DNA of 64,000 nucleotides. Origin: Streptomyces fuscichromogenes. Its GTDB lineage: Bacteria > Actinomycetota > Actinomycetes > Streptomycetales > Streptomycetaceae. The stretch's first letter is position 1; every line of letters starts with the position of its first letter. Positions 33,803 through 41,623 of the stretch are shown in pieces. The position numbers and the translations under genes are program-made. The notes under the pieces are model-generated. The model ran no database searches. It was not told the origin of the DNA and saw only the letters and a list, made by a program, of their open reading frames with translations. Location: positions 248,001 to 312,000 of the forward strand of contig NZ_BMML01000010.1 in assembly GCF_014645815.1 (NCBI RefSeq). Direction: 5' to 3'.

Positions 33803-35128
33803 TCACGACGCGTCGATGAAGCGGTCGAGCACGCGCACGCCGAACTGGAGGCCGTCCACCGGCACCCGCTCGTCCACGCCGTGGAACATGCCGGCGAAGT
33901 CCAGCTCCGGCGGCAGCTTGAGCGGCGCGAAGCCGAAGCCGCGGATGCCGAGGTCGTCGAAGGACTTGGCGTCGGTGCCGCCGGAGAGCATGTAGGGGAC
34001 CGCCTTGGCGGTCGGGTCCTCGGCGAGCAGCGAGGACTGCATGGCCTCCACCAGGGCCCCGTCGAAGCTGGTCTCCAGCGCCTTGTCGGAGTGCACGTCG
34101 GCGCGGACCACGTGCGGGCCGAGGAGCCGGTCGAGGTCGGCGAGGAACTCGTCCTCGTGACCGGGCAGGAACCGTCCGTCGATGTGCGCGGTGGCCTCGC
34201 CGGGGATGACGTTGACCTTGTAACCGGCGTTCAGCTGGGTGGGGTTGGCGGTGTTGCTGAGCGTCGCGCCGATCAGCTTGGCGATGCCGCCGAGCCGGGC
34301 CAGCGTCGACTCCATGTCCTCCGGGTCCAGCTCGGTGCCGAGCGCGTCGCCCAGTTCGTCGAGGAAGGCCCGGGTGGTCTTGGTGACCCGCACCGGGAAC
34401 CGGTGCCGACCGACCCGGGCGACGGCCTCGGACAGCTCGGTGATCGCGTTGTCGCGGTGGATCATCGAGCCGTGCCCGGCGGTGCCGGCCACCTTCAGCT
34501 TCATCCAGTGCATGCCCTTCTCGGCCGTCTGGATGAGGTAGAGCCGGCGCTGCTCGCTCACCGTGAAGGAGAAGCCGCCCACCTCGCTGATCGCCTCGGT
34601 GACCCCGTCGAAGAGGTCCGGGTGGTTGTCGACCAGGTGCCGGGCGCCCCAGGTGCCGCCGGCCTCCTCGTCGGCGAGGAAGGCCAGCACGATGTCCCGG
34701 GGCGGTTTGCGGCCGCCGCGCAGCCGGTCCCGGACGACCGCCAGGGTCATGGCGTCCATGTCCTTCATGTCGACGGCGCCCCGGCCCCACACGCACCCGT
34801 CCGCGATCTCGCCGGAGAAGGGGTGGTGCGTCCAGTCGTCGGCGTTGGCCGGTACGACGTCGAGGTGGCCGTGGATCAGCAGGGCGGGCCTGGACGGGTC
34901 CGCGCCCTCGATGCGGGCCACGGTCGAGGCGCGGCCCGGGTGCGACTCGAAGATCTTCGCCTCCAGGCCCACCTCGGCGAGCTTCTCGGCGACCCATTCG
35001 GCGGCCTTGCGTTCGCCGGGACCGGAGTGGTCGCCGTAGTTGCTGGTGTCGAACCGGATCAGCTCGCTGCAGAGGTCGGCGACCTCGTCCTCGCCGGTGA
35101 CGCCCTTGGCCGTGTCCGTCTCGCTCAC
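33803..35128 (-). CDS. M20/M25/M40 family metallo-hydrolase
   Basis: A 441-residue zinc-dependent exopeptidase or deacylase. Metal ligands are seen in ALLIHGHLDVVP (His, Asp), WGRGAVDMKDMDA (bridging Asp), LADEEAGG (catalytic and ligand Glu), and the C-terminal MFHGVDERVP (His). The lid/dimerisation domain lies between about 190 and 315 and has the GHGSMIHRDNAI signature. It is of the long ArgE/DapE/carboxypeptidase G2 kind, probably a cytoplasmic dipeptidase. The GTG at 35128 has AGGAGG upstream and is preferred over a longer in-frame start. No signal peptide. Confidence 0.9.
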   Translation of the reverse strand: MSETDTAKGVTGEDEVADLCSELIRFDTSNYGDHSGPGERKAAEWVAEKLAEVGLEAKIFESHPGRASTVARIEGADPSRPALLIHGHLDVVPANADDWTHHPFSGEIADGCVWGRGAVDMKDMDAMTLAVVRDRLRGGRKPPRDIVLAFLADEEAGGTWGARHLVDNHPDLFDGVTEAISEVGGFSFTVSEQRRLYLIQTAEKGMHWMKLKVAGTAGHGSMIHRDNAITELSEAVARVGRHRFPVRVTKTTRAFLDELGDALGTELDPEDMESTLARLGGIAKLIGATLSNTANPTQLNAGYKVNVIPGEATAHIDGRFLPGHEDEFLADLDRLLGPHVVRADVHSDKALETSFDGALVEAMQSSLLAEDPTAKAVPYMLSGGTDAKSFDDLGIRGFGFAPLKLPPELDFAGMFHGVDERVPVDGLQFGVRVLDRFIDAS

Positions 35129-35340
35129 GCTGGTTCCTCCTGCTGTCACTGCCGGCCGGTCCGTCCCATCCTCTCTCCCTTCCGGCTCCGGCCCCAAGGC
35201 CGGTCCCGGCCCGTCACACGCCGTTCACGCCCGGCCGTGCCCGGAACGGGGCGTGATCGGCCACCCCGGAAAGCCTGGTAGTGTTTCCTTCGTCGCCGCG
35301 AGGGAAACCCGCACGGAACACTTCGCACGACAGACACCTT

Positions 35341-35428
35341 GTCCGGGTGGCGGAATGGCAGACGCGCTAGCTTGAGGTGCTAGTGCCCTTTAACGGGCGT
35401 GGGGGTTCAAGTCCCCCCTCGGACACCA
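35341..35428 (+). tRNA. tRNA-Leu(GAG)
   Basis: A complete type II tRNA. The acceptor stem is GTCCGGG (35341-35347) with CTCGGAC (35418-35424), discriminator A, and an encoded CCA end (35426-35428). The anticodon stem CTAGC/GCTAG surrounds the loop TTGAGGT, giving anticodon GAG (35374-35376), which reads CUC and CUU leucine codons. The long variable arm TGCCC...GGGCG and the T-arm GGGGG-TTCAAGT-CCCCC are intact. It is followed by a strong terminator. No integrase gene or duplicate of the 3' end was noticed nearby. Confidence 0.97.
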
Positions 35429-35441
35429 TGAAGGAATCACG

Positions 35442-35470
35442 AAGAAACCCCTGCTGAGCAGGGGTTTCTT
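35442..35470 (+). terminator. Terminator of tRNA-Leu
   Basis: AAGAAACCCCTGC and GCAGGGGTTTCTT form a perfect 13-bp stem with a 3-base loop, followed by GGTTTT. This is close to a classical intrinsic terminator. Confidence 0.85.
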
Positions 35471-35523
35471 GGTTTTCCGGGGCAGCGGCGCCGGGCGACC
35501 ACCTCGCGGTGGGCGCCACTCGC

Positions 35524-35751
35524 TCAGTCGAGGCCGCCTATTCGGCCGTCACCGAGGGCCACGGCGGAGGTGAAGGCGCGGAGCGCGGTGCGGTCCAGCA
35601 GGAGCGCGGGCCCATGGGGCCGCTTGCTGTCGCGGACGGCGACCGTCGCCTCGTCGACGATCCCGCATTCCACGCAGTCGGACTGTGATGCGGACGCCGA
35701 GGACTTCCACCAGGTCACCGGCAGAGCCGACGCGTCGTCAACGTGCTTCAT
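35524..35751 (-). CDS. DUF397 family protein
   Basis: A 75-residue protein of the DUF397 family: WWKSSASASQSDCVECG near the start and VAVRDSKRPHGPALLLDRTALRAFTSAV later are the family signatures. DUF397 proteins are almost always next to a WhiJ-like (Scr1-type, DUF5753) helix-turn-helix regulator and behave as its partner; some pairs have been classed as toxin-antitoxin-like. It starts three bases after the regulator's stop codon, so they are co-transcribed and probably translationally coupled. Confidence 0.92.
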   Translation of the reverse strand: MKHVDDASALPVTWWKSSASASQSDCVECGIVDEATVAVRDSKRPHGPALLLDRTALRAFTSAVALGDGRIGGLD

Positions 35752-35754
35752 TCG

Positions 35755-36621
35755 CTATTCGTTCTTCCTTATCTGGGTGATCAGTTCCACCGACGCCTCG
35801 ACGGACTCGGCGGCAGACGTGAGGCGTTGCCACGCGGCCCGGTGCGTGGAGACCCGATCACGTTCCTCGATGTACAGGGCGGAGGTCAGCCCTTCCTGGT
35901 GGACGACGTCCAGATCGGTGTGCGGACCGAAGCCCAGGATGCTGAAGGTGCCGGTGAGCCCGGCGTGCAGGGGAGCGTCCGATCGCAACACCTGGATGTT
36001 GATGTTCGGCCGCCGCCCCATCGTAAGCAGGCGCCCCAACTGCTCGTACATCAGGGCGGGATCCTCGGTGGTGGAGCGCAGCGCCTGTTCGGAGATGATC
36101 GCCCAGAGCGCCAGCGGGTCGCTGTCCCGGGTGAGGACGGCCTGGCGTGCCAGCCGTACCTCGACGAGCGCGTCGACCCGTGCCTCGACCGCCTCGGACA
36201 TGGCGGTCGCCCGGATGATCTCGCGGGCGTACTCGGCGGTCTGGAGCAGTCCGGGGACCATTCCCAACTGCCAGGTGGAGACCGTCTCGGCCTCCGCCTC
36301 CAGGCTGATCAGGTCCTCGTACACCGGGGTGAGGACACCCCGGTACGAGTGCCACCAGCCGCGGCGGCCGCCCTCCCTGGTGAGCGTGATCAGGGCCGCG
36401 CGCAGCTCGTCGCTGACGTCGCGCCCGAGTCCGGCGTACAGCAGGAGCAGCGCCTGGATGTCCGCTGCCTTGGGGGCGGTCTTGCCGGTCTCCATCCGGG
36501 ACAGCTTGGAGGAGACGAAGGCGCCCTCGGAGTGCTCGGCGACCTCGTCGAGGGTGAGTTCGCCGCGCAGCTCGCGCAACTTCGCACCGAGCCGTCGCCG
36601 GCGCACCGTGGGCGTGCTCAC
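35755..36621 (-). CDS. WhiJ/Scr1-like helix-turn-helix regulator (DUF5753)
   Basis: A 288-residue regulator. The N-terminal XRE-type helix-turn-helix is at about 8-65 (LGAKLRELRGELTLDEVAEHSEGAFVSSKLSRMETG, split here by normal helices). The rest (about 95-280) is a DUF5753 domain with YRGVLTPVYEDLISLEAEA and QLGMVPGLLQTAEYARE. Such regulators occur in many paralogous copies in Streptomyces and control development and antibiotic production together with DUF397 partners. The GTG at 36621 has AAGGGGG upstream. Next to it, divergently, is an anti-sigma-kinase-like ATPase, completing the usual three-gene set. Confidence 0.92.
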   Translation of the reverse strand: MSTPTVRRRRLGAKLRELRGELTLDEVAEHSEGAFVSSKLSRMETGKTAPKAADIQALLLLYAGLGRDVSDELRAALITLTREGGRRGWWHSYRGVLTPVYEDLISLEAEAETVSTWQLGMVPGLLQTAEYAREIIRATAMSEAVEARVDALVEVRLARQAVLTRDSDPLALWAIISEQALRSTTEDPALMYEQLGRLLTMGRRPNINIQVLRSDAPLHAGLTGTFSILGFGPHTDLDVVHQEGLTSALYIEERDRVSTHRAAWQRLTSAAESVEASVELITQIRKNE

Positions 36622-36874
36622 GGCTTCCCCCTTCTCTCCGGCTTCTCTCCGGTGAACTGCCCGACAGTCTGCCCGTGCCGCCCCGACCGCCGCCACCGAC
36701 TGACGACTTGTGCCGCAACTCTCTCAAAGCGATGCGCAATATTTCACATCTCGTGGGACGTATTGCGATCGACTGTGCCGTGAAGGCACCATGAATCCGG
36801 GAAATACGACAGTGACCGCACTCGCATGGCGAACCACCGTGCCTGCGTTGGGACATGCCCGTGAGGGGATGCAC
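36622..36874. promoter_or_regulatory. Divergent promoter region of the WhiJ-like trio
   Basis: A 253-base gap between the regulator and the ATP-binding gene, less GC-rich around 36720-36790 (ATATTTCACATCTCGTGGG, then GTATTGCGATCG). It should hold both promoters. No clear palindrome was found. Confidence 0.4.
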
Positions 36875-37318
36875 ATGATCGAACGCCAGCGGAGCACCAC
36901 GACCGAACCCCGCGCCCTGCAAGTCGCCCCACCGCCGGTCCTGTTACTGGCCAGCGAGCCTCAGTCGGCCAAGGCCGCGCGGCTGTTCGTGAGCGACTTC
37001 ATCGCGCACCACACCCCGGACGCCTCCCGCGACCACATCGACGCGGTCGCCCTGGTCACCTGCGAACTGGTCACCAACTCCATGCGCTACGAGTCCGATC
37101 CGGACGACCCGGTGCGTCTCCTCATCGACACCGACGGCGCCCGGACCCGGGTCGAGGTGCACGACCCGCTGGGCCGCCACCCGCGGCTGCGGCCCATCTC
37201 GGTCGAACGGGACCGCGGGCGCGGTCTGCTCATCCTCGACGCGCTGTGCTCGGGCCGCTGGGGCGTGGGCAACCTGCCGTGGGGCAAGTCCATCTGGGCC
37301 GAGGTCAGCGCCGTGTGA
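36875..37318 (+). CDS. ATP-binding protein, RsbW-like anti-sigma kinase fold
   Basis: A 147-residue GHKL-type ATPase of the HATPase_c_2 group. The N-box is VTCELVTNSMRY (Glu and Asn), the G1-like motif is VEVHDPLGR and G2 is DRGRGLLILDAL. In the classical RsbW kinases such proteins phosphorylate an anti-anti-sigma factor; in Streptomyces dozens of copies occur beside WhiJ-like/DUF397 pairs, most without a known partner. The ATG at 36875 is chosen because GAGGGG lies 6 bases upstream; an ATG at 36869 would touch it. It diverges from the regulator. Confidence 0.87.
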   Translation: MIERQRSTTTEPRALQVAPPPVLLLASEPQSAKAARLFVSDFIAHHTPDASRDHIDAVALVTCELVTNSMRYESDPDDPVRLLIDTDGARTRVEVHDPLGRHPRLRPISVERDRGRGLLILDALCSGRWGVGNLPWGKSIWAEVSAV

Positions 37319-37676
37319 CGGCCGGCCCGCCCTGATGTCTCCCGCACCCCCACGGTGACGGCCGGTTCCGCGGCGATCTCCCCCTCCTCGCCACGGCACC
37401 GGCCGTCGCCGTACGGGCCGCCGGACACATGGAGTTGGCCCCTCTCACGCTGTGTGGCCCATCTCTCGTCGATCGCGGAGAATCGCTGGTCAGAGGTTGC
37501 TCAAGATTCAAGCGACTGCTCCGAACGGCTGCTCTCGGGTGGCCGTCGGCTGCTCCGGAGCCTAGCGTCGTACTAATATTTCCGGCTTGTTACCCAGCCG
37601 GAGCCGGACAACCCCAGGCAGACCTGAGGACCCGCCGGCGCCCCGGAGGGTTCCGGGAACGAGACGCGAGGACCGG
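37319..37676 (+). promoter_or_regulatory. Leader of the NRPS gene with AT-rich -10
   Basis: This 358-base gap contains an unusually AT-rich spot, TACTAATATTT (37571-37581), with TAATAT at 37574-37579 as a likely -10. The transcribed leader would be about 90 bases. No clear -35 or repressor palindrome was seen, which may point to an alternative sigma factor. No other gene was found. Confidence 0.4.
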
Positions 37677-40600
37677 ATGGCAGCCATTGACGGGAGCAGT
37701 GCTCTCGGCCTGCTCGACGATGAGATCCGCGAGGAGTTCGGGAACACGGCGCGATTCTCGGCCGGGGCGGCGGCCTCGCCGCGCACGCTCGTGGACGTGT
37801 TCGAAGCCACCGTACGGGCCCACCCCGACGAGCCCGCGCTGGACGACGGCACCGCCCAGCTCACCTACCGCGCGCTCGCCGTGGAGGTGCAGCGGCTGCG
37901 CCGGCGGCTCGCCGAGGCCGGGATCGGGCTCGGGGACCGGGTGGGCGTCCGGGTGCCGTCCGGGACCAACGACCTGTACGTCGCCGTGCTCGGGGTGCTC
38001 GCGGCCGGTGCCGCCTATGTGCCCGTCGACGCCGAGGACCCGGACGAGCGGGCCGCGCTGGTGTTCGGCGAGGCCGAGGTGGCGGCCGTCCTCGGCGCGG
38101 ACCTGCGCATCGACGTCCGCCGCGAGTCCGGGAAGCCCGCCGGCCGCCCCGGTACCGAGCACGACGCCTGGATCATCTTCACCTCCGGGTCCACCGGCAG
38201 GCCCAAGGGCGTCGCCGTCACCCACCGCAGCGCCGCCGCCTTCGTGGACGCCGAGGCCGCGCTGTTCCTGACCGAGGAGCCGATCGGGCCCGGCGACCGG
38301 GTCATGGCGGGCCTCTCCGTGGCCTTCGACGCCTCCTGCGAGGAGATGTGGCTGGCCTGGCGCTACGGCGCCTGCCTGGTGCCCGTGCCGCGCTCCCAGG
38401 TGCGCTCCGGCGCCGACCTCGGCCCCTGGCTGGTCGAGCAGGAGATCACCGTCGTCTCGACCGTGCCCACCCTGGCCGCCCTCTGGGAGCCCGAGACCCT
38501 CAACGACGTCCGCCTCCTCATCTTCGGCGGCGAGGCCTGCCCGCCCGAGCTGGCGCAGCGGCTGGTGACCGAGGGCCGCGAGGTCTGGAACACGTACGGG
38601 CCCACCGAGGCCACCGTCGTCGCCTGTGCCGCCCTGATGAGCGGTGAGGAGCCGATCCGTATCGGGCTGCCGCTGAACGGCTGGGAGCTCGCCGTCGTGG
38701 ACGACGCGGGCGAGCCCGTGGCGATGGGCGAGAGCGGCCAGCTGGTGATCGGCGGGGTCGGCCTGGCCCGTTACCTGGACGCCGAGAAGGACGCGGAGAA
38801 GTACGCGCCCCTGGAGTCGCTGGGCTGGAAGCGCGCGTACCGCAGCGGCGACCTGGTGCGGGCCGACCGCGAGGGGCTGGTCTTCCTCGGGCGCGCCGAC
38901 GAGCAGATCAAGCTCGGCGGGCGCCGTATCGAGCTGGGCGAGGTCGACGCCGCTCTCCAGGCGCTCCCGGGGGTCGCGGGCGCCGCGGCCGCGGTACGGA
39001 CCGCCCGCAGCGGCAACCAGCTGCTGGTCGGCTATGTCGTCACCCAGGACGGCTGGGACCACGCGGCCGCCGTCGAGAAGCTGCGCGCCGAACTGCCCGC
39101 CGCCCTCGTCCCGCTGCTGGCGCCGGTCGCCGAGCTGCCCACCCGCACCTCCGGCAAGGTCGACCGCAACGCCCTGCCCTGGCCCCTGGAGGGCCTGGAG
39201 ACCGGCGGCCCGGCCGAGCAGCTGTACGGCACCGAGGCATGGCTCGCCGAGCAGTGGACCGAGGTCCTCGGCATCCCGGTGGGCAGCGCCTCCGACGACT
39301 TCTTCGCGATCGGCGGCGGCAGCCTGTCCGCCGCCCAGCTCACCACCCGGCTGCGCACCCGCTACCCCAGCGCGGCCGTCCTCGACATCTACCAGCAGCC
39401 GGTGCTGCGCAAGCTGGCCCGCCGGCTGGAGGAGTCCGTGCAGGACGACGGGACGCAGCGCACCATCGCGCCCGTGCCGCGCGGCGCCCAGTTCGTGCAG
39501 TTGCTGCTCCTGTTCCCCCTGTTCACCCTCCTCGGGCTGCGCTGGACGGTGGTCCTCGCCGCGCTCGGCAATGTGCTGGGCGGCTACGGCTGGCTGCCCA
39601 CCGCCCCCTGGTGGCTGGTCGCCGTCGGGGCGGTGGCGCTCTTCACCCCGCCCGGCCGGATCGCGATCGCGGCCGGGGGCGCGCGGCTGCTGCTGCGGGG
39701 CGTGAAGCCCGGCAGACACCCCCGCGGCGGCTCCGTCCACCTGCGGCTGTGGACGGCGGAGCGGCTGGCCGAGTTCACCGGGGCGACCACGCTGACCGGG
39801 TCCTGGCTGGAGCGGTACGCGCGGGCGCTGGGCGCCAAGATCGGTCCCGAGGTGGACCTGCACTCGCTGCCGCCGGTCACCGGCCTGCTCAGGATCGGGC
39901 GGGGTGCGGCCGTGGAGTCCGAGGTGGACCTGTCCGGCTCCTGGCTGGACGGGGACCGGCTGGTGATCGGCCCGGTCCGGATCGGCGCCCACGCGGTCGT
40001 CGGCACGCGCAGCATGCTCTTCCCGGGCGCCCGCGTCGGCAAGCGCGCCGAGGTGGCCCCCGGCTCCGCGGTCACCGGACAGATCCCGACCGGCCAGCGC
40101 TGGGCCGGTGCCCCGGCGGTCAAGCTGGGCAAGGCCAAGCGGAACTGGCCCAAGCAGCGGCCGCAGCGCGGCACGTACTGGCGGGTGATGTACGGCCTGA
40201 CGGGCCTCGGGCTCAGTGCGCTGCCGGTGCTGGCGGGCGGCGCCGCGCTGCTGGTCGCCGGGCGTTTCGTGGCCCCGGGCGACGGTCTGGCCGCGGCCCT
40301 GCGGGGCGCGGCGGCCGCCCTGGTCCCGGCGACGCTGGCGTTCGGGCTGGCGTACGCCCTGCTGATCCTCGTCTCGGTACGGCTGCTGAGCCTGGGGCTG
40401 CGTACCGGCACCTACCCGACGCACAGCCGGACCGGCTGGCAGGCGTGGACGGTGTCGCAGCTGATGGACCGGTCCCGCGAGACCCTGTTCCCGATGTACG
40501 CCGGGCTGATCACGCCGGTGTGGCTGCGGCTGCTGGGGATGCGGATCGGCAAGGGCGCCGAGGTGTCGACCGTGCTCGCGCTGCCGAGCCTGACGACGGT

Positions 40601-41543
40601 CGGCGAGGGCGCGTTCCTGGCCGACGACACGCTGACCGCGCCGTACGAGCTGGGCGGCGGCTATGTACGGATCGGGCGCGCGGAGATCGGGCGGCGGGCG
40701 TTCCTCGGCAACTCCGGGATGACCGCGCCGGGCCGCAGCGTGCCGGACGGCGGTCTGGTGGGCGTGCTGTCGGCGACGCCGAAGAAGGCCAAGAAGGGCA
40801 CCTCGTACCTGGGGCTGCCGCCGGTGAAGCTGCCGCGCAGCGCGGCCGACGGCGACCAGAGCCGGACGTACGAGCCGCCGGCGCGGATGCTGTGGGCGCG
40901 GGCCCTGGTGGAGACGTGCCGGATCGTGCCGGTGCTGTGCTCGGTGGCGCTGGCCGGGCTGACGGTGGCCGCGCTGTGCGCGCTCGGTGTCTGGGCGCCG
41001 CTGCTGTCCGGCCTGGTGCTGCTCGGTGCCGGCGCGGTCGCGGGCCTGGTCTCCGTGCTGGCCAAGTGGGTGCTGGTCGGGCGGCACCGCAGCGGGGAGC
41101 ACCCGCTGTGGAGCTCGTTCGTGTGGCGCAACGAGCTGGCGGACACCTTCGTGGAGGTGCTCGCGGTGCCGTGGCTGGCCGGCTCGGTTCCGGGTACACC
41201 CTTGATGACGGCCTGGCTGCGCGGCCTCGGCGCGCGCATCGGAAAGGGCGTCTGGGTGGAGAGCTACTGGCTTCCGGAGACGGATCTGGTGACGCTGGAG
41301 GACGCGGCCACGGTGAACCGCGGCTGTGTGCTGCAGACTCACCTCTTCCACGACCGGATCTTGCGGACGGATACTGTTGTTCTCCGTGAGGGCGCCACAC
41401 TGGGTCCTGGCGGGATCGTGCTGCCCGGCAGCACGGTCGGGGCCCGTACGACCCTGGGGCCCGCGTCGCTCGTCATGGCGGCGGAGTCGGTTCCCGACGA
41501 CACCCGCTGGCTCGGCAACCCGATCGAGGCATGGCGTCCCTGA
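37677..41543 (+). CDS. Membrane NRPS of the Pls/PosA (poly-epsilon-lysine synthetase-like) family
   Basis: A single 1288-residue protein, close to the 1319 residues of epsilon-poly-L-lysine synthetase. Residues ~35-500 are an adenylation domain (A3 loop TSGSTGRPKG at 169-178; A10 lysine K494). Residues ~515-585 are a carrier domain with phosphopantetheine Ser549 (FFAIGGGSLSA). Then come six membrane helices in three pairs (about 605-660, 838-905, 1080-1130) separated by three hexapeptide-like domains. There is no condensation or thioesterase domain. By hand alignment to PheA the pocket reads D218 A219 E222 T265 I282 G284 T306 V314 V315 K494, near known lysine codes (DAE-IG-V-K), with the acidic E222 suited to a side-chain amine. 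It likely polymerises a basic amino acid; the product is unknown. Confidence 0.9.
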   Translation: MAAIDGSSALGLLDDEIREEFGNTARFSAGAAASPRTLVDVFEATVRAHPDEPALDDGTAQLTYRALAVEVQRLRRRLAEAGIGLGDRVGVRVPSGTNDLYVAVLGVLAAGAAYVPVDAEDPDERAALVFGEAEVAAVLGADLRIDVRRESGKPAGRPGTEHDAWIIFTSGSTGRPKGVAVTHRSAAAFVDAEAALFLTEEPIGPGDRVMAGLSVAFDASCEEMWLAWRYGACLVPVPRSQVRSGADLGPWLVEQEITVVSTVPTLAALWEPETLNDVRLLIFGGEACPPELAQRLVTEGREVWNTYGPTEATVVACAALMSGEEPIRIGLPLNGWELAVVDDAGEPVAMGESGQLVIGGVGLARYLDAEKDAEKYAPLESLGWKRAYRSGDLVRADREGLVFLGRADEQIKLGGRRIELGEVDAALQALPGVAGAAAAVRTARSGNQLLVGYVVTQDGWDHAAAVEKLRAELPAALVPLLAPVAELPTRTSGKVDRNALPWPLEGLETGGPAEQLYGTEAWLAEQWTEVLGIPVGSASDDFFAIGGGSLSAAQLTTRLRTRYPSAAVLDIYQQPVLRKLARRLEESVQDDGTQRTIAPVPRGAQFVQLLLLFPLFTLLGLRWTVVLAALGNVLGGYGWLPTAPWWLVAVGAVALFTPPGRIAIAAGGARLLLRGVKPGRHPRGGSVHLRLWTAERLAEFTGATTLTGSWLERYARALGAKIGPEVDLHSLPPVTGLLRIGRGAAVESEVDLSGSWLDGDRLVIGPVRIGAHAVVGTRSMLFPGARVGKRAEVAPGSAVTGQIPTGQRWAGAPAVKLGKAKRNWPKQRPQRGTYWRVMYGLTGLGLSALPVLAGGAALLVAGRFVAPGDGLAAALRGAAAALVPATLAFGLAYALLILVSVRLLSLGLRTGTYPTHSRTGWQAWTVSQLMDRSRETLFPMYAGLITPVWLRLLGMRIGKGAEVSTVLALPSLTTVGEGAFLADDTLTAPYELGGGYVRIGRAEIGRRAFLGNSGMTAPGRSVPDGGLVGVLSATPKKAKKGTSYLGLPPVKLPRSAADGDQSRTYEPPARMLWARALVETCRIVPVLCSVALAGLTVAALCALGVWAPLLSGLVLLGAGAVAGLVSVLAKWVLVGRHRSGEHPLWSSFVWRNELADTFVEVLAVPWLAGSVPGTPLMTAWLRGLGARIGKGVWVESYWLPETDLVTLEDAATVNRGCVLQTHLFHDRILRTDTVVLREGATLGPGGIVLPGSTVGARTTLGPASLVMAAESVPDDTRWLGNPIEAWRP

Positions 41544-41623
41544 GCGCGGGCCGTCCGGTGGTGGCCGCGGGCATCGGGGCACCGAGAGACGGTTCGAGCA
41601 CAGCGCAGGGAGCGAACGCGGAA

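Noticed and set aside
35341..35428. Attachment site of an integrated element at tRNA-Leu
   Set aside because: No integrase, excisionase or replication gene follows, and no copy of the tRNA 3' end was seen downstream.
37319..37676. Extra gene between the ATPase and the NRPS
   Set aside because: Only short open frames without ribosome sites. The AT-rich TAATAT marks a promoter instead.
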